This document shows positions 33,114 through 41,052 of a stretch of DNA of 64,000 nt, in pieces (the stretch's first letter is position 1; each line of letters starts with the position of its first letter). Source of the DNA: Thaumasiovibrio sp043421945 (GTDB taxonomy: Bacteria > Pseudomonadota > Gammaproteobacteria > Enterobacterales > Vibrionaceae); NCBI GenBank assembly GCA_043421945.1, contig JBHOGO010000007.1:1-64000 (forward strand), given 5' to 3'. Below the pieces are notes generated by a model. It was not told the DNA's origin, searched no databases, and saw only the letters and a program-made list of their open reading frames with translations. Position numbers and translations under genes: made by a program.

Positions 33114-34397
33114 ATGAGCACGAAGTTCAATCTAAAACTAGCAGCACTTTGCACATCACTGGCATTGACATCAGGTATGGCAGTAGCGGAAGAGACCATT
33201 AAAGTCGGTGTCTTACATTCACTATCAGGCACAATGGCGATCAGTGAAACAACATTGAAAGACACTGTGTTAATGCTTGTTGATGAGCAGAATAAGAAGG
33301 GTGGTCTTTTAGGTAAGCAGCTAGAAGCAGTTGTTGTGGATCCTGCGTCAAACTGGCCTCTTTTCGCGGAAAAAGCGCGTGAGTTGATTGAAAAAGAGAA
33401 AGTTGATGTTGTCTTTGGTGGTTGGACATCAGTGTCTCGTAAATCAATGCTGCCAGTCTTTGAAGAGCTGAACAGTATTCTTTTCTACCCAGTGCAGTAT
33501 GAAGGTGAAGAGTCATCTAAAAATGTCTTTTACACAGGCGCAGCGCCAAACCAACAGGCGATTCCAGCCGTTGATTATCTGATGGATGAGCTTGGTGTTG
33601 AGCGTTGGGTTCTTGCCGGTACAGACTATGTATACCCTCGTACGACCAACAAAATTTTAGAGTCTTACTTGGCGGCAAATGGTGTAGCGGCAGAAGACAT
33701 CATGATTAACTACACGCCTTTCGGTCACTCAGATTGGCAGTCTATTGTCTCTGATATCAAACGCTTTGGGGATGAAGGGAAAACAACCGCAGTGGTCTCA
33801 ACGATCAACGGGGATGCAAACGTTCCATTTTATAAAGAGCTAGGTGCACAAGGTGTCTCTTCTGAAGACATTCCTGTTATCGCATTCTCTGTTGGTGAAG
33901 AAGAGCTTTCAGGTATGGATACAGAACCACTGGTTGGTCACCTTGCTGCTTGGAACTACTTCATGAGTGTTGAGACAGACGAAAACGCAGAGTTTGTTGA
34001 AGCGTGGCAGCAGTTCATCAAGAGTGAAGACCGTGTAACCAATGACCCGATGGAAGCGCACTATATTGGCTTTAACATGTGGGCTCAAGCGGTAACCAAT
34101 GCGGGTACAACTGATGCTGAAGCTGTTCAAGATGCATTGATTGGTATCTCTGTTCCTAACTTAACGGGTGGCTATTCAACCATGTTACCTAACCACCACA
34201 TCACTAAGCCTGTTCTTATTGGCGAAATTCAAGATGATGGTCAATTCGAAACAGTTTGGGAAACCACGGGTCTTGTTGCAGGTGATGCATGGTCTAAATA
34301 CCTACCAGAATCAGCGAAGCTATTCTCTAGCTGGTCTAAACCGTTCTCTTGTGGTGCATTTAATGTAGAAACTGGCAAGTGTGCAGGCTCTAACTAG
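33114..34397 (+). CDS. urtA: urea ABC transporter, periplasmic urea-binding protein
   Basis: High-affinity urea receptor of the HAAT (branched-chain-amino-acid-like) class. The signal peptide ends at GMAVA-EE (about residue 25), then IKVGVLHSLSGTMAISETTLKD, the standard start of UrtA. FGGWTSVSRKSMLPVFEE and LFYPVQYEGEESS are UrtA-specific blocks that set it apart from LivJ. 427 residues is typical. It starts the urt-ure cluster; a gap of 172 bases with two hairpins separates it from urtB, which fits stronger expression of the binding protein. Confidence 0.94.
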   Translation: MSTKFNLKLAALCTSLALTSGMAVAEETIKVGVLHSLSGTMAISETTLKDTVLMLVDEQNKKGGLLGKQLEAVVVDPASNWPLFAEKARELIEKEKVDVVFGGWTSVSRKSMLPVFEELNSILFYPVQYEGEESSKNVFYTGAAPNQQAIPAVDYLMDELGVERWVLAGTDYVYPRTTNKILESYLAANGVAAEDIMINYTPFGHSDWQSIVSDIKRFGDEGKTTAVVSTINGDANVPFYKELGAQGVSSEDIPVIAFSVGEEELSGMDTEPLVGHLAAWNYFMSVETDENAEFVEAWQQFIKSEDRVTNDPMEAHYIGFNMWAQAVTNAGTTDAEAVQDALIGISVPNLTGGYSTMLPNHHITKPVLIGEIQDDGQFETVWETTGLVAGDAWSKYLPESAKLFSSWSKPFSCGAFNVETGKCAGSN

Positions 34398-34415
34398 ATC
34401 CTGACTGAGCTTCTA

Positions 34416-34471
34416 CAATGGGCGCTGCTCATTGGCATTGATAGCGTTTTATTCATTTTTATAAACGTTAT
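34416..34471 (+). terminator. two stem-loops between urtA and urtB
   Basis: First hairpin: CAATGGGC (34416-34423), loop GCT, GCTCATTG (34427-34434). Second: ATAGCGTTTTAT (34441-34452) with ATAAACGTTAT (34461-34471), imperfect. No long T-run follows, so partial termination or 3'-end protection of urtA mRNA is more likely than full termination. Confidence 0.45.
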
Positions 34472-34569
34472 GCCAGCGAAGTTTAGCGCCCTTATTACGA
34501 TGCTCCTAAGCGCTACAATTGATCTCCCAAAAAGAGGAGGCGCGTTTAGGCTCGACAAGGATGTATGTA

Positions 34570-36228
34570 ATGAAAACAATTTTAAAAATGTTGAAAGCAG
34601 TTGTTCTATTCTGCCTTTGCATTAATTTTTCCTGGGCAAGTATCGATAGCGAGCAAAGTTTTACTGACGCGCTATTAGGTAAAAAAACACCGCTAAAAGT
34701 ACAAGCAATTGATTGGCTTGTCTCACAAGCTGTCGATTCACAAAGTAATGATTCACAAGAAAATGACAATGCGGTTGAACCTATCTTATCCGCATGGCTA
34801 AACGGCAATCTCTATTATCTAAGCGATAAAACCAGTGAGCATCATGAATCGCTGTTTATTATCGAGAGCAGCAAAACGGCGAAAGTCGCTCTGTCTGCTT
34901 GGAATAATCAATCACTACCCATCGACAATATTCGTTCATTCAAGAAGGTCAGAGTGAACAATAACCTTCGTCGGGCTATTCGATCAGAGATTGCGACACT
35001 TGGGATTACCAGCAGTGACAAGGCAGCACGTTACAGCGCTGTACAAACGTTACTTGGTACGACGGATGCCGAACTCCTCAGTGCTCTTGAAGCACAGAAA
35101 GAGGTTGAGACAGAGAGTGATGTTCGTGATCTTATTCTATTAGCGTTGGCTTCTGGTACCGCACTGGATAAGTCTCAGTCGGTAGAATCTCGGGTCGAGG
35201 CAATCAACCTTTTAGGTGACTACAAAGAGTCTATCGTACTGAAGACTCTCAATACTCTTCTTGGCAGTGATGATAATAGCGACATTGTTGCAGCGGCAGA
35301 ACGATCGTTGGCAAGCTATCAACAAAGTCAGGCGCTCTACTCTGGGGTTGAGACACTGTTTTTTGGGCTCAGTCTTGGCTCGGTATTAGTGCTTGCTGGT
35401 ATCGGTCTTGCTATCACTTTCGGGGTAATGGGCGTAATCAATATGGCTCACGGTGAGCTAATTATGATTGGGGCTTATACCACGTATGTGATGCAGCAAT
35501 TAATGCCAAACCATATTGGTGCTTCTTTATTACTGTCGATTCCGATGGCGTTTATCGTGTCAGGACTGGTGGGCATTGTGATCGAGCGAAGTGTTATCCG
35601 TCACCTATACGGTCGCCCTCTCGAAACACTACTCGCCACTTTCGGTATCAGTCTCATTCTTCAACAGGCAGTACGTTCAATCTTCAGCCCATTGAACCGT
35701 TCAGTCAGTACACCTAGCTGGTTGTCGGGCGCGTGGGAAATCAACCCAATGCTTTCGTTGACCTATAACCGTCTTTATATCCTGCTTTTCTGTGTGATGG
35801 TGTTTGTTGGCCTGCTGATGGTGTTAAAGAAAACCCCTATTGGCCTTCAAGTGCGTGCGGTTTCACAAAACCGTTCGATGGCGCGAGCTATGGGGATTCG
35901 CTCAGAACGTGTTGATGCGATGACCTTTGGGCTTGGCTCTGGTGTTGCTGGTATTGCCGGTGTAGCACTGTCTCAGCTTACCAATGTGGGACCCAATATG
36001 GGACAAGCCTACATTATTGACTCGTTTATGGTGGTGGTTTTTGGCGGGGTCGGCAACTTATGGGGAACCTTTGTTGCGGGGATGAGCTTAGGTCTATTTA
36101 ACAAGTTCTTAGAACCTTGGGCAGGTGCAGTACTAGCGAAAATATTAGTGCTGGTATTCATTATTCTCTTTATTCAAAAAAGACCGCGTGGATTATTCCC
36201 ACAACGTGGTCGTGCTGCCGAAGGTTAA
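34570..36228 (+). CDS. urtB: urea ABC transporter permease UrtB
   Basis: Inner-membrane permease. After a signal-like segment (about 1-23), some 230 residues form the extra N-terminal periplasmic domain that marks UrtB against LivH. About eight membrane segments follow, with GIGLAITFGVMGVINMAHGELIMIGAYTTY and the Gly-rich VVFGGVGNLWGTFVAG. The frame extends to TTG 34519, but ATG 34570 has AAGG nine bases upstream and starts right before the hydrophobic segment. 552 residues. urtC starts ten bases after the stop. Confidence 0.9.
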   Translation: MKTILKMLKAVVLFCLCINFSWASIDSEQSFTDALLGKKTPLKVQAIDWLVSQAVDSQSNDSQENDNAVEPILSAWLNGNLYYLSDKTSEHHESLFIIESSKTAKVALSAWNNQSLPIDNIRSFKKVRVNNNLRRAIRSEIATLGITSSDKAARYSAVQTLLGTTDAELLSALEAQKEVETESDVRDLILLALASGTALDKSQSVESRVEAINLLGDYKESIVLKTLNTLLGSDDNSDIVAAAERSLASYQQSQALYSGVETLFFGLSLGSVLVLAGIGLAITFGVMGVINMAHGELIMIGAYTTYVMQQLMPNHIGASLLLSIPMAFIVSGLVGIVIERSVIRHLYGRPLETLLATFGISLILQQAVRSIFSPLNRSVSTPSWLSGAWEINPMLSLTYNRLYILLFCVMVFVGLLMVLKKTPIGLQVRAVSQNRSMARAMGIRSERVDAMTFGLGSGVAGIAGVALSQLTNVGPNMGQAYIIDSFMVVVFGGVGNLWGTFVAGMSLGLFNKFLEPWAGAVLAKILVLVFIILFIQKRPRGLFPQRGRAAEG

Positions 36229-36238
36229 GGAAAACAAC

Positions 36239-37405
36239 ATGCAGACAAAATCGTTTGTCCTTTCAGCAATGAAAGGTGATAAGGGTGGTCAGCTGACTAT
36301 TCTGGCTATTTTAGCCGCTGTGATTCTCATTCCGTTGGCAAATAGTGTATTGCCAAGTGGGCATTTCTTTCATGTCGAAACGTTCACCATTTCTCTAATG
36401 GGGAAATACCTTTGCTATGCCATGCTGGCTTTAGCGCTTGATCTCGTGTGGGGTTACCTCGGTATTTTAAGCCTTGGTCATGGTGCTTTCTTCGCCATTG
36501 GCGGTTATGCCATAGGGATGTATTTAATGCGCCAAATTGGTGACCGAGGCGTGTATGCCGATCCCATTTTGCCTGACTTCATGGTGTTCCTAAATTGGAG
36601 TGAATTACCTTGGTTCTGGCATGGGCTCAACCATTTTTGGTTTGCGGCCTTAATGGTGGTATTAGTGCCGGGGATATTGGCCTTCATATTTGGTTATTTG
36701 GCGTTCCGCTCTCGCGTTTCTGGCGTTTATCTCTCCATTATGACTCAAGCTTTAACGTATGCATTGATGCTTGCGTTCTTCCGAAATGAAATGGGCTTTG
36801 GCGGTAATAATGGTTTAACTGACTTTAAAGATATTGTTGGATTTAGCCTCCAAAATGATGCAACTAAAGTGGGGTTATTCATCGCCACGGGTATTGCCTT
36901 GATCGTGAGTTATGTGGTCTGTCGTATGGTGGTGACGAGCCGTTTAGGGCGTGTTGCCCTCGCGATTCGAGATACAGAGTCGCGGACACGCTTTATGGGT
37001 TATGACGTTGATGGCATCAAACTATGGGTGTTTGTCTTGTCGGCAGTGATCGCTGGAATAGCAGGGGCGCTATATGTCCCACAAGTTGGCATTATTAACC
37101 CCGGTGAATTTGCGCCACTTGTCTCGATCGAAATTGTGGTTTGGGTTGCGCTAGGTGGTCGAGCAACACTCTTTGGCGCTATTGTTGGTGCGCTGATTAT
37201 TAACTATGCCAAGAGCTGGTTTACAGTGGAGTTTCCCGAAGTGTGGTTATTCGCGCTCGGTGGGTTATTCGTGCTTTCAACCATGTATTTACCTCAAGGT
37301 GTTATTGGTTTTGTGCGCGATCAAAGTGCACGCCTTAAGAAACGTGGAAAGAAAACACCCGTTGCTGAATCGGAAAAAGTGGTTGCTGAGGAGGCGACGG
37401 TATGA
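36239..37405 (+). CDS. urtC: urea ABC transporter permease UrtC
   Basis: Second permease, LivM-like, with about ten membrane segments. DLVWGYLGILSLGHGAFFAIGGYAIGMYL, FRSRVSGVYLSIMTQALTYA and FGGNNGLTDFKDI are typical of UrtC. The chosen ATG 36239 follows TTAAGG; the longer frame from 36188 overlaps urtB. 388 residues. The stop overlaps the urtD start by 4 bases. Confidence 0.92.
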   Translation: MQTKSFVLSAMKGDKGGQLTILAILAAVILIPLANSVLPSGHFFHVETFTISLMGKYLCYAMLALALDLVWGYLGILSLGHGAFFAIGGYAIGMYLMRQIGDRGVYADPILPDFMVFLNWSELPWFWHGLNHFWFAALMVVLVPGILAFIFGYLAFRSRVSGVYLSIMTQALTYALMLAFFRNEMGFGGNNGLTDFKDIVGFSLQNDATKVGLFIATGIALIVSYVVCRMVVTSRLGRVALAIRDTESRTRFMGYDVDGIKLWVFVLSAVIAGIAGALYVPQVGIINPGEFAPLVSIEIVVWVALGGRATLFGAIVGALIINYAKSWFTVEFPEVWLFALGGLFVLSTMYLPQGVIGFVRDQSARLKKRGKKTPVAESEKVVAEEATV

Positions 37406-38253
37406 CGGCTATGCATAATGTTCACCGTATTAAAAACACAGTGAGCTCACTGACAAAACGTAACGAAGTGTTCCCGTTCTTGATCCCTGAAGAGCATCCT
37501 GCCATCGATACGCGTCACGACATTTTGTTGTATATCGAAGGGGTGAATAAGAGTTTTGATGGCTTTAAAGCCATTAATGACCTTAACCTCTATATCCGAG
37601 AGGGCGAATTACGCTGCATCATTGGACCAAATGGGGCAGGTAAAACGACCATGATGGACATTGTGACAGGTAAAACCAAGCCTGATACCGGTAGCGTATG
37701 GCTCGGCTCCAACATTAACCTGCTCAAGATGAATGAAGCTGAAATCGCCAATGCAGGCATAGGGCGTAAATTTCAAAAGCCAACCGTGATCGAATGCTTA
37801 AGTGTTTGGCAAAACCTAGAGCTTGCGATGTCTGGGGTGCGTTCAGTCTGGGGCACTTTTACGGCCACGATGACGGGCGAGCAAAAAGACAATTTAGAGT
37901 CGATTTTAGAACTGATCAATTTAAAAGATGAAGCCGCTAACATTGCTGGCAACTTGTCTCATGGTCAGAAGCAGTGGTTAGAGATAGGTATGCTATTGAT
38001 GCAGAAGCCTCGGCTTTTGTTGGTGGATGAACCCGTTGCGGGGATGACACACCAAGAAATGGATCGCACTTCTGAGCTTTTGAACTCACTTGCCGGTAAA
38101 CACTCGGTGGTGGTGGTTGAACATGACATGGATTTTGTGCGCTCGATAGCGAGTCATGTGACGGTTCTACACCAAGGTCATGTTTTGGCAGAAGGCAGTA
38201 TGGATCAAGTACAGTCGCACCCTGAAGTTAAGCAAGTCTATCTCGGAGAATAA
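37402..38253 (+). CDS. urtD: urea ABC transporter ATP-binding protein UrtD
   Basis: LivG-type ATPase. Walker A is GPNGAGKTT (about 75-83), the signature is LSHGQKQWLEIGMLLMQ, Walker B is LLLVDEPVAGMTHQE, and VVVEHDMDFVRSIA has the switch histidine. SHGQKQWLEIGM and VAGMTHQE are characteristic of UrtD. 283 residues; a 45-residue N-terminal leader before the domain is a bit long, and an internal start is possible. It overlaps urtC by 4 bases and is followed by urtE after one base. Confidence 0.92.
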   Translation: MTAMHNVHRIKNTVSSLTKRNEVFPFLIPEEHPAIDTRHDILLYIEGVNKSFDGFKAINDLNLYIREGELRCIIGPNGAGKTTMMDIVTGKTKPDTGSVWLGSNINLLKMNEAEIANAGIGRKFQKPTVIECLSVWQNLELAMSGVRSVWGTFTATMTGEQKDNLESILELINLKDEAANIAGNLSHGQKQWLEIGMLLMQKPRLLLVDEPVAGMTHQEMDRTSELLNSLAGKHSVVVVEHDMDFVRSIASHVTVLHQGHVLAEGSMDQVQSHPEVKQVYLGE

Positions 38254-38254
38254 T

Positions 38255-38950
38255 ATGTTGGACATCAAAGCAGTAAACCAATATTACGGTGAGAGCCATA
38301 CTCTCTGGGATTTGGATATGCAGGTACCAGAAGGTAAATGTACTGTCCTAATGGGGCGTAATGGTGTTGGAAAAACGACGTTACTACAATCGATTATGGG
38401 GCTTGTGAAAGTCGAAAGTGGTGACATTACCCTTAACGGCGAATCACTTTTATCACGTGATGCTGAAGATCGCCCACGTCAAGGTATTGGGTATGTGCCT
38501 CAAGGGCGACAAATTTTCCCGCTGTTGACGGTAAAAGAGAACTTAGAAGTTGGTTTGCCTATTCGAGCCAAGGGAGATCGTCAAATTCCTGAGTTTATCT
38601 TTGAGATTTTTCCGGTTTTAAAAGAGATGCTTCACCGTCGAGGCGGAGATTTATCTGGAGGACAGCAACAGCAGCTAGCGATTGGCCGAGCCTTGGTTGT
38701 TGACCCTAAAGTACTCATTCTCGATGAGCCAACTGAGGGCATTCAACCCAATATTGTGCAAGATATTGGTGACATCATCCGAATGCTGAATGAAAAATTC
38801 GGGCTGACTGTTTTATTGGTTGAGCAGAAGCTACCGTTTGCTCGCCGTGTCGGGGACCGTTTTTGTATCCTTGATCGAGGTCGCCAAGTGGCATCGGGAG
38901 AAATGGATACTCTTGATGAAGGCTTAATCAAAGAGTACCTAACAGTATGA
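38255..38950 (+). CDS. urtE: urea ABC transporter ATP-binding protein UrtE
   Basis: LivF-type ATPase of 231 residues. It begins MLDIKAVNQYYGESHTLWDLDM, Walker A is GRNGVGKTT, QGRQIFPLLTVKENLEVGL is the family-specific Q-loop region, the signature is LSGGQQQQLAIGRALV, and Walker B is VLILDEPTEGIQPNI. ATG 38255 is one base after the urtD stop; the longer frame from 38180 only overlaps urtD. Its stop overlaps the ureD start by 4 bases, coupling transporter to urease genes. Confidence 0.93.
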   Translation: MLDIKAVNQYYGESHTLWDLDMQVPEGKCTVLMGRNGVGKTTLLQSIMGLVKVESGDITLNGESLLSRDAEDRPRQGIGYVPQGRQIFPLLTVKENLEVGLPIRAKGDRQIPEFIFEIFPVLKEMLHRRGGDLSGGQQQQLAIGRALVVDPKVLILDEPTEGIQPNIVQDIGDIIRMLNEKFGLTVLLVEQKLPFARRVGDRFCILDRGRQVASGEMDTLDEGLIKEYLTV

Positions 38951-39918
38951 CGGTGATGAGTACTGCCGCGCATAGCGAAAAGGAGGGGCCTGCACGTCAA
39001 AGTGCTTGCCCACCTGTGACAGGTGGCTCTGTGCCTAGCACTCAAGGTCAACATATTGAGCAAGATACCAGAGAGGGTTGGAAAGCCAATTTAGCACTCA
39101 CTTTCACCCAGCGCGGCGATAAGACAGTGCTCAAGCATCGTACCCAATCAGGGCCGTTGGCTATCCAAAGACCCCTCTATCCTGACGGCAATACATGTCA
39201 TGTTTATGTACTGCACCCGCCTGGTGGTGTTGTGGGTGGAGATAGCTTAAATATCAGTGTTAGTGTCGAAGAGGAAGCGAATGTATTGGTTACCACACCT
39301 GGGGCGACCAAGTTCTACCGTTCTGAGCACAAATTTTCACATCAAAAGCAGATCTTGAGTGTGAAAAAGGGAGCGCGTCTTGAGTGGTTTCCACAAGAAA
39401 ATATCTTCTTTTCAGATGCTTACTCTCGACTTGATACTGAAGTTCACCTTGAGTCGGATGCACTATTTTGGGGCTGGGAGATGCACTGTTTTGGACTTCC
39501 TGCACTAAATGAGGGATTTGAACGTGGTCACCTTGTGGGTAAAACCGAAATTTTCCTTGATAGACAGAGAGTTATCACTGAAGGTGTGAATTTCTCTGGT
39601 TTAGATAACCTTATGATAAACAATGGGTTACTGAATAGGTCGTTGATGGGGACTTTTTATTTTACGGCACAAGACGATGATCTTTTAAAGTTGGTTCAGA
39701 AATTGCTGATAACTGTTACAGAGAACATCAACAAGTCCGCTGAGGCAGGGAAACAGCCTTTGTTGATCGGTGTGACGCAAGTTGAAGGGTTAATGATTGT
39801 CAGAGCGCTCGGAGATTGGAGCGAAGATATTCTTCACGCTTTTAGCCAAGTATGGCAAATGACCCGTGAATATCTGACGGAGCAAAAGCCTGAAGTACCA
39901 CGTATCTGGGCAACGTAG
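38947..39918 (+). CDS. ureD: urease accessory protein UreD (UreH)
   Basis: Scaffold chaperone that binds apo-urease and, with UreF and UreG, opens the active site for nickel and CO2. The core starts at GWKANLALTFTQRGDKTVLKHRTQSGPLAIQRPLYPDG; VLHPPGGVVGGDSL, TTPGATKFYRS and FPQENIFF are the UreD hallmark blocks. The first 40 residues are a poorly conserved tail, so a later start is possible, although the ATGA overlap with urtE supports 38947. 323 residues. A 220-base gap follows before ureA. Confidence 0.92.
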   Translation: MTVMSTAAHSEKEGPARQSACPPVTGGSVPSTQGQHIEQDTREGWKANLALTFTQRGDKTVLKHRTQSGPLAIQRPLYPDGNTCHVYVLHPPGGVVGGDSLNISVSVEEEANVLVTTPGATKFYRSEHKFSHQKQILSVKKGARLEWFPQENIFFSDAYSRLDTEVHLESDALFWGWEMHCFGLPALNEGFERGHLVGKTEIFLDRQRVITEGVNFSGLDNLMINNGLLNRSLMGTFYFTAQDDDLLKLVQKLLITVTENINKSAEAGKQPLLIGVTQVEGLMIVRALGDWSEDILHAFSQVWQMTREYLTEQKPEVPRIWAT

Positions 39919-40138
39919 CACGCTGAAGCTAATTTCTTGGCGATTGGATTTGGAAGCCATGATTTTTCAATACATGGCATTTGAAAAGATAACGGTTAAA
40001 AAGGTCGCTGCCTAAAGCGGCCTTACTTTATACAGCAGTTTATTCGCTGTGTAGAAAATGGGCGAGATGACCCATAGAAAGAACTTGTAGGGCAATGTCT
40101 AGGCTAGGCAAGCTCATAATAATTATACAGGCTGCGAT
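39919..40138 (+). promoter_or_regulatory. structured gap between ureD and ureA
   Basis: Contains several stem-loops: GCCATG/CATGGC (39956-39978), a terminator-like AAGGTCGCT/AGCGGCCTT (40001-40024, one G-U, followed by ACTTTAT), and ATGGG/CCCAT (40058-40075). This could attenuate readthrough from urt-ureD or protect the ureABC mRNA end. AT-rich sequence aataattatac at about 40120 could also serve as a -10-like element for ureA. Confidence 0.45.
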
Positions 40139-40441
40139 ATGGAATTATCACCAAGAGATAAAGATAAGTTATTGATATTTTGTGCAGGGATGCTTGCACA
40201 ACAGCGTAAAGATAAGGGCTTAAAGCTTAACTATCCTGAATCTATTGCATTTATTAGTAGTGCAATTTTGGAGGGGGCACGCGAAGGCAAAACAGTGGCT
40301 GAATTAATGGATTTTGGTCGCACGCTACTGTCAGTTGAAGATGTAATGGAAGGTGTTCCATCAATGATTCCTGATGTTCAAGTTGAAGCGACATTCCCTG
40401 ATGGCACCAAGCTCGTTACGGTTCATGAGCCTATTGTTTAA
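40139..40441 (+). CDS. ureA: urease gamma subunit
   Basis: Small structural subunit of urease, 100 residues, the usual length. MELSPRDKDKLLIFCAGMLAQQRKDKGLKLNYPESIAFISS is the family start, and MIPDVQVEATFPDGTKLVTVHEPI the end. It forms the (alpha-beta-gamma)3 enzyme with ureB and ureC. AGG seven bases before the ATG. Confidence 0.97.
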   Translation: MELSPRDKDKLLIFCAGMLAQQRKDKGLKLNYPESIAFISSAILEGAREGKTVAELMDFGRTLLSVEDVMEGVPSMIPDVQVEATFPDGTKLVTVHEPIV

Positions 40442-40447
40442 CCACCG

Positions 40448-40542
40448 TTAGGTTTAATCACAATTAGGTTTAATCGAGGCCAGGTTTAATCACGGTTAGG
40501 TCTAAAAGAGCTTAGGTTACTAGCGATTAGCTTTAACCGAGG
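40448..40542. repeat. degenerate 16-bp tandem repeat, 6 units, between ureA and ureB
   Basis: The units are ttaggtttaatcacaa, ttaggtttaatcgagg, ccaggtttaatcacgg, ttaggtctaaaagagc, ttaggttactagcga (15) and ttagctttaaccgagg. The consensus is TTAGGTTTAATCRMGG. It fills most of the 155-base gap in the middle of the urease structural genes. The period is too short and uneven for CRISPR, and there are no spacers. Confidence 0.8.
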
Positions 40543-40596
40543 ACTATGGCTAACAACGGCTAAACGAGCTATTGCGAACGTCTAAGGAGAGATATT

Positions 40597-40932
40597 TTGT
40601 CAGGTTCGAATACGCATTACTCTGGCTTTGTGCCAGGACAAATTGAAACACCAGAAGGGCACATTACCCTAAATGAAGGGCGAGAAACGGTCTCCGTGAG
40701 TGTCAAAAATATTGGGGATCGTCCAATCCAATTGGGTTCGCATTATCACTTCTTCGAAGCAAATCAGGCGCTGATTTTCGATAGAGATATCACCAAAGGC
40801 TTCCGTCTGAATATTCCAGCAGGGACAGCGACCCGCTTTGAACCGGGTCAATCAAGAACCGTTGAGCTGGTGGCTTATAGCGGAAAGCGCGAAGTATATG
40901 GCTTTCAGGGCAGAGTGATGGGCAAGCTGTAA
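40597..40932 (+). CDS. ureB: urease beta subunit
   Basis: 111 residues. After ten variable residues, FVPGQIETPEGHITLNEGRETVSVSVKNIGDRPIQLGSHYHFFEAN is the standard beta-subunit sequence, ending GKREVYGFQGRVMGKL. The start is TTG 40597 with AAGGAGA seven bases upstream; this strong site outweighs the lack of ATG. Helps form the active-site flap environment with alpha. Confidence 0.95.
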   Translation: MSGSNTHYSGFVPGQIETPEGHITLNEGRETVSVSVKNIGDRPIQLGSHYHFFEANQALIFDRDITKGFRLNIPAGTATRFEPGQSRTVELVAYSGKREVYGFQGRVMGKL

Positions 40933-40945
40933 CGGCTTTCTCTCT

Positions 40946-40959
40946 CAATGAGCTCATTG
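40946..40959. repeat. 14-bp perfect palindrome between ureB and ureC
   Basis: CAATGAGCTCATTG is fully self-complementary. Similar CAATG...CATTG hairpins occur after urtA (34416) and after ureE (43344), all in gaps of this cluster. Confidence 0.5.
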
Positions 40960-41052
40960 CGATGTTCAGCATTAAAAGGTTGAGCGGCAGAGCTTTTACG
41001 TGCACTGACACAATAAATAGCAAAGACAGAATAGCTAATTTAAGGATGAATA

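Noticed and set aside
38180..38254. longer UrtE
   Set aside because: Would overlap urtD by 74 bases; ATG 38255 matches UrtE proteins.
40448..40542. CRISPR array
   Set aside because: Units are contiguous, 15-16 bp and degenerate, with no spacers and no cas genes nearby.
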